Positions 34,364-43,060 of a DNA stretch of 64,000 nucleotides are shown one piece after another. The notes under the pieces are model-generated. The model did no database searches. It was not told where the DNA came from and saw only the letters and a program-made list of their open reading frames with translations. The DNA comes from JAQGMV01 sp035525455 (GTDB lineage Bacteria; Pseudomonadota; Gammaproteobacteria; Burkholderiales; SG8-41). The stretch's first letter is position 1. Each line of letters begins with the position of its first letter. Location: the NCBI GenBank assembly GCA_035525455.1, contig DATLEF010000174.1, positions 1-64,000 of the forward strand, given 5' to 3'. Both the position numbers and the translations under genes were made by a program.

Positions 34364-35689
34364 TCACGCCGATAAGTCCTGCGCCCAATGCCGCGTCTCG
34401 ATGATGAGCTTCAGCTCGCGCAGAAATGCCGCCGCGTACGCGCCGTCGACGGCGCGGTGGTCGAAGCTCTGCGCGAGCACTCCGACGGGCCGTATCGCGA
34501 TGCTGTCGCCGTCGGGCGTTTCGATCACAATGGGTTTCTTGCGCACGGCGTCGGTCGACAGGATCGCGACCTGCGGCTGATTGATGATCGGCGCGGTGAT
34601 CACGGTCCCGTACGCACCGTTGTTGGTGATCGTATAACTGCCTTCGGTGAGCTCGTCGGGTTTCAACTTACCCGCTCGGGCGCGTGCGGCAAGATCGGCG
34701 ATCTCGCGCGCGATCTGCGGCAGCGATTTATTCGGCACGTCCTTCACGACCGGCACCATCAGACCCTCGAAGTTCAGATCGACGGCGATGCCGATATTGA
34801 CGCGGCGCTGCAGTGTGACCACCTCGCCGCTGAAAAGCGCGTTGAGCCTCGGATACCGCCCCAGGGCGATGGAAACAGCGCGCATGACGAATGGCAGATA
34901 GGTGAGGCTGTGCCCTTCGCGCTCTTTCCATTGAACCGCGACTTCTCCGCGCGCGTGCTCGACGCGATGGAAATCGGCTTCGACCACCTGCAGCACGTGC
35001 GGCACGCTGGTCCACGATTTCGGCATGTTTTCCGCAACGCGCTTGCGAACTGCGCTGAGCGGGAGCGCCTGCCCCAAAGGCGCGGACGCGGCTGGCCGGG
35101 CGGTCGCAGGCGCGGTCGGCTCGATGCGTTCGACAGACGTATCGGGTGCGCGGGATGTCGATGGCGCTGTGCCAGGGCGCTTCGTCTCCGAGCTCGAAAT
35201 GTGCGCGGTCACGTCTTCGCGCGTGATCCGGCCGTCGCGACCCGTGCCACGTATGCGCTCCGGCTCGAGCCCGTGTTCCGCGATGAGCTTGCGCACGACG
35301 GGCGAGAGCTGCGCCTGCCCGCCCGCCTTCGGCACACTGGGCGGTTTGGCGATTTCGGCAGCGTGCTCCGCAGTCGGACTGATGCGCTGCGCGCCAGTGC
35401 CATCGATCGTCACTGAGGATGAGAGCGGTCCACTCCCGGGCACCGCCGCGGCGCTCCCGCTTTCGCGTATGACGGCAAGCTTCGCGCCGACCTTGGCGGT
35501 GACGCCTTCCTGAACCAGGATCTCAGCGACGATGCCATTCGCCTGCGCGGGTATCTCGGTGCTGACTTTGTCGGTTTCGACGTCGAACAGGACTTCGTCG
35601 GCTTTCACGCTATCGCCGACTTTCTTGTACCACTTGGTGACGACACCCTCGGCGACCGTTTCGCCGAGCTGCGGCATGATTACATCCAT
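34364..35689 (-). CDS. 2-Oxoacid dehydrogenase complex E2, dihydrolipoyl acyltransferase
   Basis: A 441-residue three-domain E2. The lipoyl domain is at about 1-75 with lipoyl Lys41 in VETDKVSTEI, the peripheral subunit-binding domain at about 125-160 (SPVVRKLIAEHGL, GTGRDGRITREDV), and the catalytic domain ends with the active site QSFDHRAVDGAYAAAFL. It accepts the acyl group from E1 and passes it to CoA. The linkers are Ala/Pro/Thr-rich as usual. The genes for E1alpha and E1beta lie upstream, separated from it by the amidohydrolase gene. No E3 gene is in the cluster. Confidence 0.93.
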   Translation of the reverse strand: MDVIMPQLGETVAEGVVTKWYKKVGDSVKADEVLFDVETDKVSTEIPAQANGIVAEILVQEGVTAKVGAKLAVIRESGSAAAVPGSGPLSSSVTIDGTGAQRISPTAEHAAEIAKPPSVPKAGGQAQLSPVVRKLIAEHGLEPERIRGTGRDGRITREDVTAHISSSETKRPGTAPSTSRAPDTSVERIEPTAPATARPAASAPLGQALPLSAVRKRVAENMPKSWTSVPHVLQVVEADFHRVEHARGEVAVQWKEREGHSLTYLPFVMRAVSIALGRYPRLNALFSGEVVTLQRRVNIGIAVDLNFEGLMVPVVKDVPNKSLPQIAREIADLAARARAGKLKPDELTEGSYTITNNGAYGTVITAPIINQPQVAILSTDAVRKKPIVIETPDGDSIAIRPVGVLAQSFDHRAVDGAYAAAFLRELKLIIETRHWAQDLSA

Positions 35690-35696
35690 CGGTGAC

Positions 35697-37364
35697 TCAC
35701 TTCCCGCTCTCGTAAACGACTTTCCCGCCGACCATCGTCATCAGCGGCCGGATATCCTTGATCTGATCCGCGGGCACGGTGAGGTAGTCGCGGTCGAGCA
35801 CGAGCAGGTCGGCGTACTTGCCGGGCTGCAGCGAGCCCAGATTCGATTCCTGGAACACGATGTAGGCGTTGCTGCGCGTGTGCGCGATCAGCGCCTGCTC
35901 GCGCGTAATTGTTTGCCGGTTGACCTCGCGCCCGCCCACCATCTTGCCGGTGACAGCGAACCAGAGGTTATAAAAAGGATTGGAGGTCGTAACGGCGGTC
36001 GCGTCCGAACCCAGTCCCCACACGATGCCACTCTCCTGCACCAGACGGATCGGCGGCATGCTCCACGCTTTTTCGCCGTGGAACCTGTGCATGAGCGCAC
36101 CCTGGATGAGCGGACGCGTGTGGATCTGCGCGCTCATGCCCAGACGCTTCATGCGCTCGATCTGCGAAGGATTGACCTGGTCGATATGGGAGAACGCCCA
36201 GCGCAGTCCTTTGATGGGTTTTTCCTTGTTGATGGCCTCGTATAGCGTCAGGAACGCATCGATCGAGCTCTCCATCTCGACGTGGGAATTGACGTAAATG
36301 CCCTGTTGCGCGAGCGCGCGCGTGATGCGCCCCCACTGCGCCATGTCCTCGGCGCGCGTATTGGTTTTGGGGCTGAGCAGCTGAGTGTTGAGCGGGTTGT
36401 AGACCGATTCGCCATAGCCGACGTTGTCGAAGTAATCGGTGCCCTGAAACGGTTTCATTGCGGGTATTTCAGCGAGCACTTTGTCGACGTCCTGCGGCGT
36501 TCCCGGCTGGCGCACGATCTGCCAGAAGACGCGCGCGTTCAGCTCGCCTCGCGAGGCAAGCTCGCGATACGGTTCGTAATGCGCTTCGCTCATGCCGCGG
36601 CCGCCCGCGTCCATCCACGTCGTCATGCCGACCGAGTTGAGAAATGCGACGACGTTGCGTGCGTTCTGCAGCCACTGGGGATTTTCGGCGAGCGGGACTG
36701 TCGCCGCGACGAAAGCGACGCCGCCCGCGCCTGTAATAAGACCCGTGGGTTTACCGGCCGCATCCTTTTCGATCTGCCCGCCGGGCGGGTTCTGAGATTT
36801 GTCGTCGATTCCGATTGCCTTCAGCGCAGCCGTGTTGAGATACGTCTGGCGATAGATAGCCTGCAGCGCGACAGGATTCGCCGGCGCGAGCTGATCGAGC
36901 TCGGCAAGTGGAAAGCCGCGCGGATCGTCGGTGAATTGCTCTTCTGACCAGCCGCCGAGCGCCACGACCCACTCTCCCGGACGCGCCGCCCGCACGCGCT
37001 CCTGCAGCATGCGGATGGACTGAGCGCGCGAAGTGACGCCGTCGAGACGCATCTCCGAGTGCCATTTCTCCGCGACGCGCACGAAATGGGCATGATTGTC
37101 GATGAGGCCCGGAATGACAGTACGGCCGCGAAGGTCGATGACCTTGGTGCCCGGCCCTGCACTCTTGCGAATGTCAGCGCTGTTGCCGACCGCCACGATC
37201 CGCGCGCCTTTGATCGCGACCGCCTGAGCAATCGTGAATCGGTCGTCGACCGTGACGATCTTGCCGTTGACGAGCACGAGGTCTGCGGTGTCGGCTGCAA
37301 CAGTGGGCGCCGCCAGTACGGCGAAAAACAGGATCAGCGCCAGCCGATGGAAGCTATGCAACAT
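35697..37364 (-). CDS. Exported YtcJ-like amidohydrolase
   Basis: A 555-residue metal-dependent hydrolase of the YtcJ/amidohydrolase-3 type. A signal peptide (HRLALILFFAVLAAPTVAAD) implies export. Metal-site motifs are PGLIDNHAHFV near residue 85 and LRWAFSHIDQVNP later, with GLGSDATAV near the C-terminal metal Asp. N-terminal and C-terminal segments (LVNGKIVTVDD, GKYADLLVLDRD) form the typical beta-sandwich. It lies between the E1beta gene (26 bp upstream) and the E2 gene (7 bp downstream), so it is co-transcribed with the dehydrogenase complex. Substrate unknown. The in-frame extension upstream to 37760 overlaps E1beta and is rejected. Confidence 0.87.
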   Translation of the reverse strand: MLHSFHRLALILFFAVLAAPTVAADTADLVLVNGKIVTVDDRFTIAQAVAIKGARIVAVGNSADIRKSAGPGTKVIDLRGRTVIPGLIDNHAHFVRVAEKWHSEMRLDGVTSRAQSIRMLQERVRAARPGEWVVALGGWSEEQFTDDPRGFPLAELDQLAPANPVALQAIYRQTYLNTAALKAIGIDDKSQNPPGGQIEKDAAGKPTGLITGAGGVAFVAATVPLAENPQWLQNARNVVAFLNSVGMTTWMDAGGRGMSEAHYEPYRELASRGELNARVFWQIVRQPGTPQDVDKVLAEIPAMKPFQGTDYFDNVGYGESVYNPLNTQLLSPKTNTRAEDMAQWGRITRALAQQGIYVNSHVEMESSIDAFLTLYEAINKEKPIKGLRWAFSHIDQVNPSQIERMKRLGMSAQIHTRPLIQGALMHRFHGEKAWSMPPIRLVQESGIVWGLGSDATAVTTSNPFYNLWFAVTGKMVGGREVNRQTITREQALIAHTRSNAYIVFQESNLGSLQPGKYADLLVLDRDYLTVPADQIKDIRPLMTMVGGKVVYESGK

Positions 37365-37390
37365 GATCTCGACGCCTCGTTTGTTCGCAC

Positions 37391-38368
37391 TCAATCGATT
37401 CTCTCCCGAATCTCCCGCACGATGCGCTCGACCGAGGGTATGGTCGCGTCCTCGAGCCGGTCCGCGGAGGGCAGCGGAATATGCGGAGTCGTGATGCGCA
37501 CGATCGGCCCGTCGAGACTCCAGAAACATTCGTCGGCGACGATCGACGCGATTTCGGCACCCCACCCGCAGAGCCGTGGGTTTTCTTCCACCGTGACGAG
37601 CCGCCCCGTCTTCGCCACTTCGGCGAGGATGGTCTGAGTATCGAGCGGCACGAGCGAGCGCAGATCGACGACGGCGCATGAGATGCCGTGCTCCTTCTCT
37701 AGGATCGCTGCAGCCTCGAGCGACTTGTGCACCATCAGAGCAAGCGCCACGATCGTGCAATCTTTGCCTTCGCGCAGCACGCGGGCCTTACCGAGCTCGT
37801 CGACGTGCTCGCCGTCGGGCACTTCGCCTTTCATCGCATACAGCGACTTCTGCTCGAAAAACAGCACTGGATCGGGATCGCGCACCGCGGCGGCGAGCAG
37901 GCCTTTCACGTCGGCGGGAAAGGCAGGCGCGACGACTTTGAGCCCCGGCACCGCCATCGCCCAGTTTTCCACGGCCTGCGAATGTTGCGCGCCGAAGCGC
38001 GAACCTGCGCCGTTTGCAGTGCGTATGACCAGAGGCAGCGCGATCTGGCCGTTCGTCATGTAACGTGTCTTCGCGATTTCGTTGGCGACGATGTCCCAGC
38101 ACACCGCGAGAAAGTCCGAGAACATGATTTCGGCGATCGGCCGCAAGCCGGTCATCGCCGCGCCCATGGCGGCGCCGAGTATCGCCTGCTCCGAAATCGG
38201 GCAATCTCGCACGCGTTTCGGCCCGAATTTTTCGAGCAGGCCCACCGTGGCTTTGAACACGCCGCCCGCGGCTGCGACGTCTTCGCCGAGGAAAACAACG
38301 CTCTCGTCACGCGCCATTTCCTGCGCAATGCCGGCCGCGACGGCGTCGCGATAGGTCAGTTCCGCCAT
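37391..38368 (-). CDS. 2-Oxoacid dehydrogenase E1 component, beta subunit
   Basis: A 325-residue transketolase-type beta subunit (AcoB/BkdB/PdhB-like). The recognisable motifs are VFLGEDVAAAGGVFKAT, the DCPISEQAILGAAMGAAMTG segment, and the C-terminal domain VVDLRSLVPLDTQTI with VTVEENPRLCGWGAEI. Together with E1alpha it binds thiamine diphosphate and decarboxylates a 2-oxoacid. It overlaps the E1alpha gene by 13 bp (translational coupling) and has TGGAGG upstream of its ATG. Whether the substrate is pyruvate/acetoin-like or branched cannot be read. Confidence 0.93.
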   Translation of the reverse strand: MAELTYRDAVAAGIAQEMARDESVVFLGEDVAAAGGVFKATVGLLEKFGPKRVRDCPISEQAILGAAMGAAMTGLRPIAEIMFSDFLAVCWDIVANEIAKTRYMTNGQIALPLVIRTANGAGSRFGAQHSQAVENWAMAVPGLKVVAPAFPADVKGLLAAAVRDPDPVLFFEQKSLYAMKGEVPDGEHVDELGKARVLREGKDCTIVALALMVHKSLEAAAILEKEHGISCAVVDLRSLVPLDTQTILAEVAKTGRLVTVEENPRLCGWGAEIASIVADECFWSLDGPIVRITTPHIPLPSADRLEDATIPSVERIVREIRERID

Positions 38369-39384
38369 GCGGCACCTCCATCGGCCCAGACATCCTTTTC
38401 GATGACATCGAGCGAAGGCAGTGGCGACGCTTTTGCGGTCGCGGTGGCCTCCTCGACCCGCTTCATGGCCTCGGCTTCCATGTCTTTCAGCGTGGCGTCC
38501 GCAAAGCCGAGCTCGAGCAGCCGGTTGCGGTACCGGTCTATAGGATCGCGCTGGAGCCACTTGTCGAGCTCGCCTTCCGGACGGTATTGGCCCGGATCGG
38601 CACGCGAGTGGCCGCTGTGGCGATACGTCATCGCTTCGATCAACGCCGGTCCACCGCCTTTGCGTGCGCGGTCCATGTACTTCACCGCGGTTTTGTAGAC
38701 TTCGTCGGCGTCGTTGCCGTCGATCACGATTTTTTCGAGCCCGTAAGCCGAAGCACGATCGGCTGCGGGATGCTCGACCGCCGTCACGTGGCTGATCGGC
38801 GTGTATTCCATGTACAGGTTGTTCTCGCACACGAAGATGACCGGCAGCTTCCAGACCGCTGACATGTTCAGCGCTTCGTGGAAAGCGCCGATGTTGGTCG
38901 TGCCATCGCCGAAGAAGCACACCGCGACCTGCTCGGTGCCGCGGTATTGCGCACTCCAAGCAGCCCCTGCCGCGACCGGCAGATGCGCACCGATGATCGC
39001 GTACGAACCCATCGCGCCTTTGGAGACGTCGGTCAGGTGCATCGACCCGCCTTTACCGCCGAGCAGTCCGCACTCGCGCCCCATGAGCTCGCCGAGCACA
39101 CCCGCCATCGAAGCGCCGCGTGCGAGCGTGTGGGCGTGACCACGGTAGGTGCAGAACGTCCAGTCGTCGGGCCGCATCGCGACGCCGAACGCGGCCGCGA
39201 TCGCCTCCTGCCCGAGCGAGAGATGGCTCGTGCCCTTGACGAGGTTCTGAAGGAACAAGTCGTAGGCGCGCTTCTCGCAGTAGCGCAGCTCGAGCTGCAG
39301 CCGGTAGAGCTCCATGCGCGTTTCGCGTCCGATGTCGATCTCTGCCGGTGTAGCGGATTTCTTACGTTTTACCGATGTGTCCAC
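38356..39384 (-). CDS. 2-Oxoacid dehydrogenase E1 component, alpha subunit
   Basis: A 342-residue thiamine-diphosphate-binding alpha subunit. The cofactor motif is FFGDGTTNIGAFHEALNMSA, preceded by GGKGGSMHLTD and followed by the phosphorylation-loop-like TYRHSGHSRADPGQYR. Length and motifs fit the acetoin dehydrogenase/pyruvate dehydrogenase alpha group. It is the first gene of the E1alpha-E1beta-amidohydrolase-E2 run. A 153-bp gap with an inverted repeat lies upstream of it and could hold a secondary promoter. Confidence 0.93.
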   Translation of the reverse strand: MDTSVKRKKSATPAEIDIGRETRMELYRLQLELRYCEKRAYDLFLQNLVKGTSHLSLGQEAIAAAFGVAMRPDDWTFCTYRGHAHTLARGASMAGVLGELMGRECGLLGGKGGSMHLTDVSKGAMGSYAIIGAHLPVAAGAAWSAQYRGTEQVAVCFFGDGTTNIGAFHEALNMSAVWKLPVIFVCENNLYMEYTPISHVTAVEHPAADRASAYGLEKIVIDGNDADEVYKTAVKYMDRARKGGGPALIEAMTYRHSGHSRADPGQYRPEGELDKWLQRDPIDRYRNRLLELGFADATLKDMEAEAMKRVEEATATAKASPLPSLDVIEKDVWADGGAAWRN

Positions 39385-39408
39385 TGGTGACCTCTAAAAG
39401 CAAAGCAT

Positions 39409-39527
39409 TTAACACGGAGGACACAAAGGTCACGGAGGAAAAGCATTGAACAAATAAAGCATGTCATGCTCTTTGTCGAAAATGCCCTTTGACTTTCTCC
39501 GTGTCCTCCGTGTCCTTCGTGTTGAAA
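39409..39527. repeat. Inverted repeat of CACGGAGGACA-type units
   Basis: The gap between the E1alpha and M24 genes has two arms. The left arm reads ACACGGAGGACACAAAGG then CACGGAGGAAA (39411-39441). The right arm (39494-39525), read on the minus strand, starts ACACGAAGGACACGGAGG and continues with a further CACGGAG unit. The arms are about 75-80 percent complementary and are themselves short direct repeats. The AT-richer middle (39445-39490) contains no gene. Confidence 0.65.
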
Positions 39528-39537
39528 GCTGTGGCAG

Positions 39538-40896
39538 TTAATACTTATTAGCGATGGGCAGCTGCTGCGCCGGGAAAAGCGTAATCACCTTAGCGCCGTC
39601 GGGCGTCAGGACCACTTCTTCCTCGATGCGCGCTGCGGATACACCGTCGGTCGCAGGACAGAATGTCTCGACCGCGAAGACCATCCCCGCTTTGAGCTCG
39701 TACGGGTCCTTGAGCGAATTCAGGCGCGAGATGAGCGGCCGCTCGTGCAGGCCGAGCCCGAGGCCGTGACAGAAGTTGAGGCCGAAAGCGGACATCTCCG
39801 TTTCGAAACCGATCTCCGTGCTCTTCGGGAACGCCTTCGCCACCTTGTCCGTAGAAACGCCGGGCTTCAGCATCGCGATCGCCCCGTCCATCCATCCCCG
39901 CGCTTTCTTGTACGCATCGTGCTGGGCCTTCGTAGCGGAGCCCACGGTGAACGTGCGGTAATAGCACGTGCGATAGCCCATATACGACTGGATGATGTCG
40001 AAATACGCCTGGTCTCCCGGACGGATCATGCGGTCGGTGAAGTTATGCGGGTGCGGGCTGCAGCGCTCACCGGCGATCGCATTGATCGCTTCCACGCAGT
40101 CCGAGCCCATCTCGTAGAGACGCTTGGTCGCCATTGCGACGATCTCGTTTTCGCGCACGCCCGGCTTGAGCGCTTCGAATATGTCCTGGTAGACGCCGTC
40201 GCCCATCGCTGCCGCCATATTGAGCAGCGTGATCTCGTCGTGGCTTTTGATCTCGCGCGCGTCGAGCATCACCTGCTGGCCGTCCCGCACTTCGATCCCG
40301 AGCTTCTGCAGCGCGAATAGAAAAGGCGGCTCGACGACGTCGATACCGAGCGGCATGTCGGCCACGCCTTCCTGCTGAAGCACGTCTTTGACTTCCTGCG
40401 CCATCTGCTCGAAGAGCCCCACGCGCGGCGACACGGCGCCGCGCAATCCGGTGAGTCCGGCAAGGCAATGGTTCTTCGGAAGCCAGGGCGCATAGATCTT
40501 GTGGTGCCGCGCGGCCGAACCGAAATCCCACACCCACGGCTCGCCGTTGCCGGTCAGCAGACACCAGCGCGTCAACTTGTCACGCGCCCATTCGCCTATG
40601 ACCGTGCTAGAGATGTAGCGGATGTTGTACTGATCGAACGTGAGGAGCGCCCCGAGCTCCGAATTCGCCAGCGCATTGCGCGTGCGTGCGAGCCGGTATT
40701 CGTGCAGCCGCCGGAAATCGACGCGCTCTTCGAAAGCGACCTGCATGCGGCCGGGCGCCTGCAGCGGCCGCTCCCAGCGGTGGCCGGGATCGGCCGGATC
40801 GAACAGCACGTCGGGCGCTTCGGGAACGCGGCGCTTGCGATCGACATCGGTGGCCGCAATCCGCTTCGGCTCGCTTTTTCTACTCTTCGTCGCCAT
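39538..40896 (-). CDS. M24-family protein, DddP-like creatinase-fold enzyme
   Basis: A 452-residue creatinase/prolidase-fold protein. Residues 80-120 (LTFDQYNIRYISS, then VWDFG) resemble the N-terminal region of the DMSP lyase DddP and its uncharacterised relatives. In the M24 domain the first Asp (AYFDIIQSYMGYR), the His (CHGLGLGLHERP), and both Glu residues (VFAVETF, RIEEEVVL) are present, but the second metal Asp appears as Cys in GYRTCYYRTF. Catalysis may thus use one metal or none. It sits between an alpha/beta hydrolase and the E1alpha gene. The true reaction is unknown. Confidence 0.82.
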   Translation of the reverse strand: MATKSRKSEPKRIAATDVDRKRRVPEAPDVLFDPADPGHRWERPLQAPGRMQVAFEERVDFRRLHEYRLARTRNALANSELGALLTFDQYNIRYISSTVIGEWARDKLTRWCLLTGNGEPWVWDFGSAARHHKIYAPWLPKNHCLAGLTGLRGAVSPRVGLFEQMAQEVKDVLQQEGVADMPLGIDVVEPPFLFALQKLGIEVRDGQQVMLDAREIKSHDEITLLNMAAAMGDGVYQDIFEALKPGVRENEIVAMATKRLYEMGSDCVEAINAIAGERCSPHPHNFTDRMIRPGDQAYFDIIQSYMGYRTCYYRTFTVGSATKAQHDAYKKARGWMDGAIAMLKPGVSTDKVAKAFPKSTEIGFETEMSAFGLNFCHGLGLGLHERPLISRLNSLKDPYELKAGMVFAVETFCPATDGVSAARIEEEVVLTPDGAKVITLFPAQQLPIANKY

Positions 40897-40907
40897 GGCG
40901 AATCTCT

Positions 40908-41996
40908 CTAGGTGCGTGAAGCGGCGAGCTGTGTCGCCATCCAGTCAGCGGTCTGATCGCGATAGCGGTACCAGAGGTTGTTGACGACGTGGTTACCGCC
41001 TTCGATGACCGAGAGCACGCAGGGGCCGGACACTTCGGCAGCGAGCTTGCGCGCTTCGTCGGGCGAAGTCAGGCGATCCTTCGTGCCGGCCACGATGTAG
41101 ATCGGACACGTGATGTTCTTCGCGTGGCCGCGCAGCGTCATGCGCGCTGCCGTGCGGCTCGCTTCCTCGAGATTCGCGCTGTGCGAGCGCACGCGGAATG
41201 CTTCGACGTTGAGTATGGGGCGGCCTTCGAAAGTCGGCTTGCGCTCGTATGCGCCGGAAAGCGCGACGCACGCTTTGATGCGCTTGTCGAAAGCCGCAGC
41301 GCGCGGCGCGTAGTAGCCGCCGAGGGAAACACCCCACACGCCGACCCGCGAGACGTCGACGTCCGTGCGCTTTTCGAGAAAATCGATCACGGCACCTACC
41401 GGTTTCTCGTACTCGGGGCAGATGGGCAAGTCGTATTCGGCCTCCCCCTGACCCGGTCCGTCGAAAGCCAATGTGGCTACTCCGCGTTTGAGAAAGCGGC
41501 TTTCGTAGTCCTCCATCTCTTCTTTCGCCGAGTCGAGGCCCATGCACATGACGACGACAGGAGGCCGGTCGCTGCCCGCGGGTTTGCGCAGATTGCCGTA
41601 CAGCGTCGTGCCTTCGTACGGAATCGCCACTCGCTCGCCTGGCGGACGCAAGAGCGGCAATGCCCGGTTGCGGCATTCGACCGCATTCATGTGCGCTTGT
41701 TTGAGCTGCGCCATATCGTTCACGAACAAAAACTTGCCGAAGTGATAGCAGACCGCCGCGCGCGTCCAGTGCTCGCCGGCCGAAAGCTTGAATCCTTCAG
41801 CATGCGCTTTGTTGCCGAGCTCTTCATGAACGGCGGCACGAGCGCTCCACGCGCTGCACCAGTCTTCCCAACGCTCGATGGCACCGGTCACTTCCTGAAA
41901 ATCAGTCAGAGGCACGCCGTTCACCACGAAACGCGGCGCCCAGTGCGAAATCGCGGACTGAACGCGCTCGTCTTTGTTACGTTGTGGCGTATCCAT
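40908..41996 (-). CDS. Alpha/beta hydrolase, FrsA/2,6-dihydropseudooxynicotine-hydrolase-like (paralog 1)
   Basis: A 362-residue serine hydrolase with a helical N-terminal cap (1-140) and an alpha/beta core. The nucleophile Ser lies in VWGVSLGGYYAPR, the acid Asp in AGTKDRLTS, and the His in EGGNHVVNN. The layout matches the DUF1100 group, which includes 2,6-dihydroxypseudooxynicotine hydrolase (C-C bond cleavage) as well as esterases. It is clearly paralogous to the protein encoded at 44035-45114. The start at 41996 is chosen over 42020 by the GAAAGG upstream. The Bug receptor gene lies 39 bp upstream. Confidence 0.87.
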   Translation of the reverse strand: MDTPQRNKDERVQSAISHWAPRFVVNGVPLTDFQEVTGAIERWEDWCSAWSARAAVHEELGNKAHAEGFKLSAGEHWTRAAVCYHFGKFLFVNDMAQLKQAHMNAVECRNRALPLLRPPGERVAIPYEGTTLYGNLRKPAGSDRPPVVVMCMGLDSAKEEMEDYESRFLKRGVATLAFDGPGQGEAEYDLPICPEYEKPVGAVIDFLEKRTDVDVSRVGVWGVSLGGYYAPRAAAFDKRIKACVALSGAYERKPTFEGRPILNVEAFRVRSHSANLEEASRTAARMTLRGHAKNITCPIYIVAGTKDRLTSPDEARKLAAEVSGPCVLSVIEGGNHVVNNLWYRYRDQTADWMATQLAASRT

Positions 41997-42035
41997 TCGT
42001 GTACCTTTCTCAAACACCATGCTGAATCGAGAGAC

Positions 42036-43007
42036 TCATTGCGCCGTGATCCCCGCCGCCTTTATGACTGGCGTCCACTTCGCCAGCTCGGCCTTGATGA
42101 AGGCGCGCATCTCTTCGGGTGTCGTAGGCGCAGCGATCGCTCCGAGCTTGAGTAGCGCCTCCTTCACGTCGGGCCGGTTGAAGCTGTCGTTGATTTCCTT
42201 GTTGAGCCTCGTGATGATGATCTGCGGCGTTTTCGCGGGCGCCATGATTCCAAACCAGAGGAGCGCATCGAGTCCGGGAACGCCGGCTTCGGTCGCGCTC
42301 GGAATATCGGGCGTACCTGGAAAGCGTTGCAGGCTCGTGACTGTGAGCGCTTTTACCTTCTTCGCCTGAAGCTGCACGTGAGCCGTCACGGGAGAAAGGA
42401 ACGCGAACTGCGTTTCGCCACTCAGCAGGCCCGTCAGCGCCGGCCCGGCGCCCTTGTACGGCACGTGCAGAAACTTGACGCCGCTCACGTTCATGAAAAG
42501 CTCGCCGGCGAGATGGCTGATCGTGCCGGCGCCCGCAGAACCCCACGGCACCGCATTGCCGCCTTTGGCCTTGCCGAGTGCGATCAGCTCCTGCACGGAA
42601 TTCACGGGCACCGACGGATGCGTCACCAGCACGGTGACCCCTTTCATGAGCAGCGAGATCGGCGCGAAATCCCGTACCGGGTCGTAAGGCAGGTTCTTGA
42701 AGAGCGACACGGCCGAGACGTGTGTGCCCGCATGCGCGATCGTCAGCGTATACCCATCGGGGACCGATTTCGCGACGATATCGGTGCCGATCGTGCCACC
42801 CGCACCGGCGCGGTTATCGACGATGAACTGCTGCCCGAGTCGCTCGGTCAGTTTTTGCGCGGTGAAGCGGGCGATCTGGTCGGATGTGCTTCCTGCCGAC
42901 CCGGTGATCACGCGCACGGGGCGGGTTGGGTACTTGTCGGCGTCGGCTGCCAGGGCACTTGCCGCGGCCAACATGGTTCCGAGTACGGCCGCGATTTTCA
43001 ATATCAT
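42036..43007 (-). CDS. Bug/TctC-family tripartite tricarboxylate receptor
   Basis: A 323-residue periplasmic solute-binding protein with a signal peptide (MILKIAAVLGTMLAAASALA). It has the family hallmarks YPTRPVRVITGSAGSTSDQI, VDNRAGAGGTIGTDIVAKS and LPYDPVRDFAPISLL. Bug proteins deliver organic acids or other polar solutes to TctAB-type permeases. No TctAB is adjacent; the only pair in the window is at 3.4-5.5 kb. It lies between the two alpha/beta hydrolase modules. Confidence 0.92.
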   Translation of the reverse strand: MILKIAAVLGTMLAAASALAADADKYPTRPVRVITGSAGSTSDQIARFTAQKLTERLGQQFIVDNRAGAGGTIGTDIVAKSVPDGYTLTIAHAGTHVSAVSLFKNLPYDPVRDFAPISLLMKGVTVLVTHPSVPVNSVQELIALGKAKGGNAVPWGSAGAGTISHLAGELFMNVSGVKFLHVPYKGAGPALTGLLSGETQFAFLSPVTAHVQLQAKKVKALTVTSLQRFPGTPDIPSATEAGVPGLDALLWFGIMAPAKTPQIIITRLNKEINDSFNRPDVKEALLKLGAIAAPTTPEEMRAFIKAELAKWTPVIKAAGITAQ

Positions 43008-43060
43008 TTGTCCTCCTCGTTATGTCAGCTCTTTGGGCGCGCTCGACTGGCGCGCTTGCG

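Noticed and set aside
37365..37760. N-terminal extension of the exported amidohydrolase
   Set aside because: It overlaps E1beta in another frame, reads as Arg-rich nonsense, and the signal peptide begins at the ATG at 37364.
39409..39527. Inverted repeat considered as an insertion sequence
   Set aside because: Only about 120 bp, no transposase frame and no target duplication seen.
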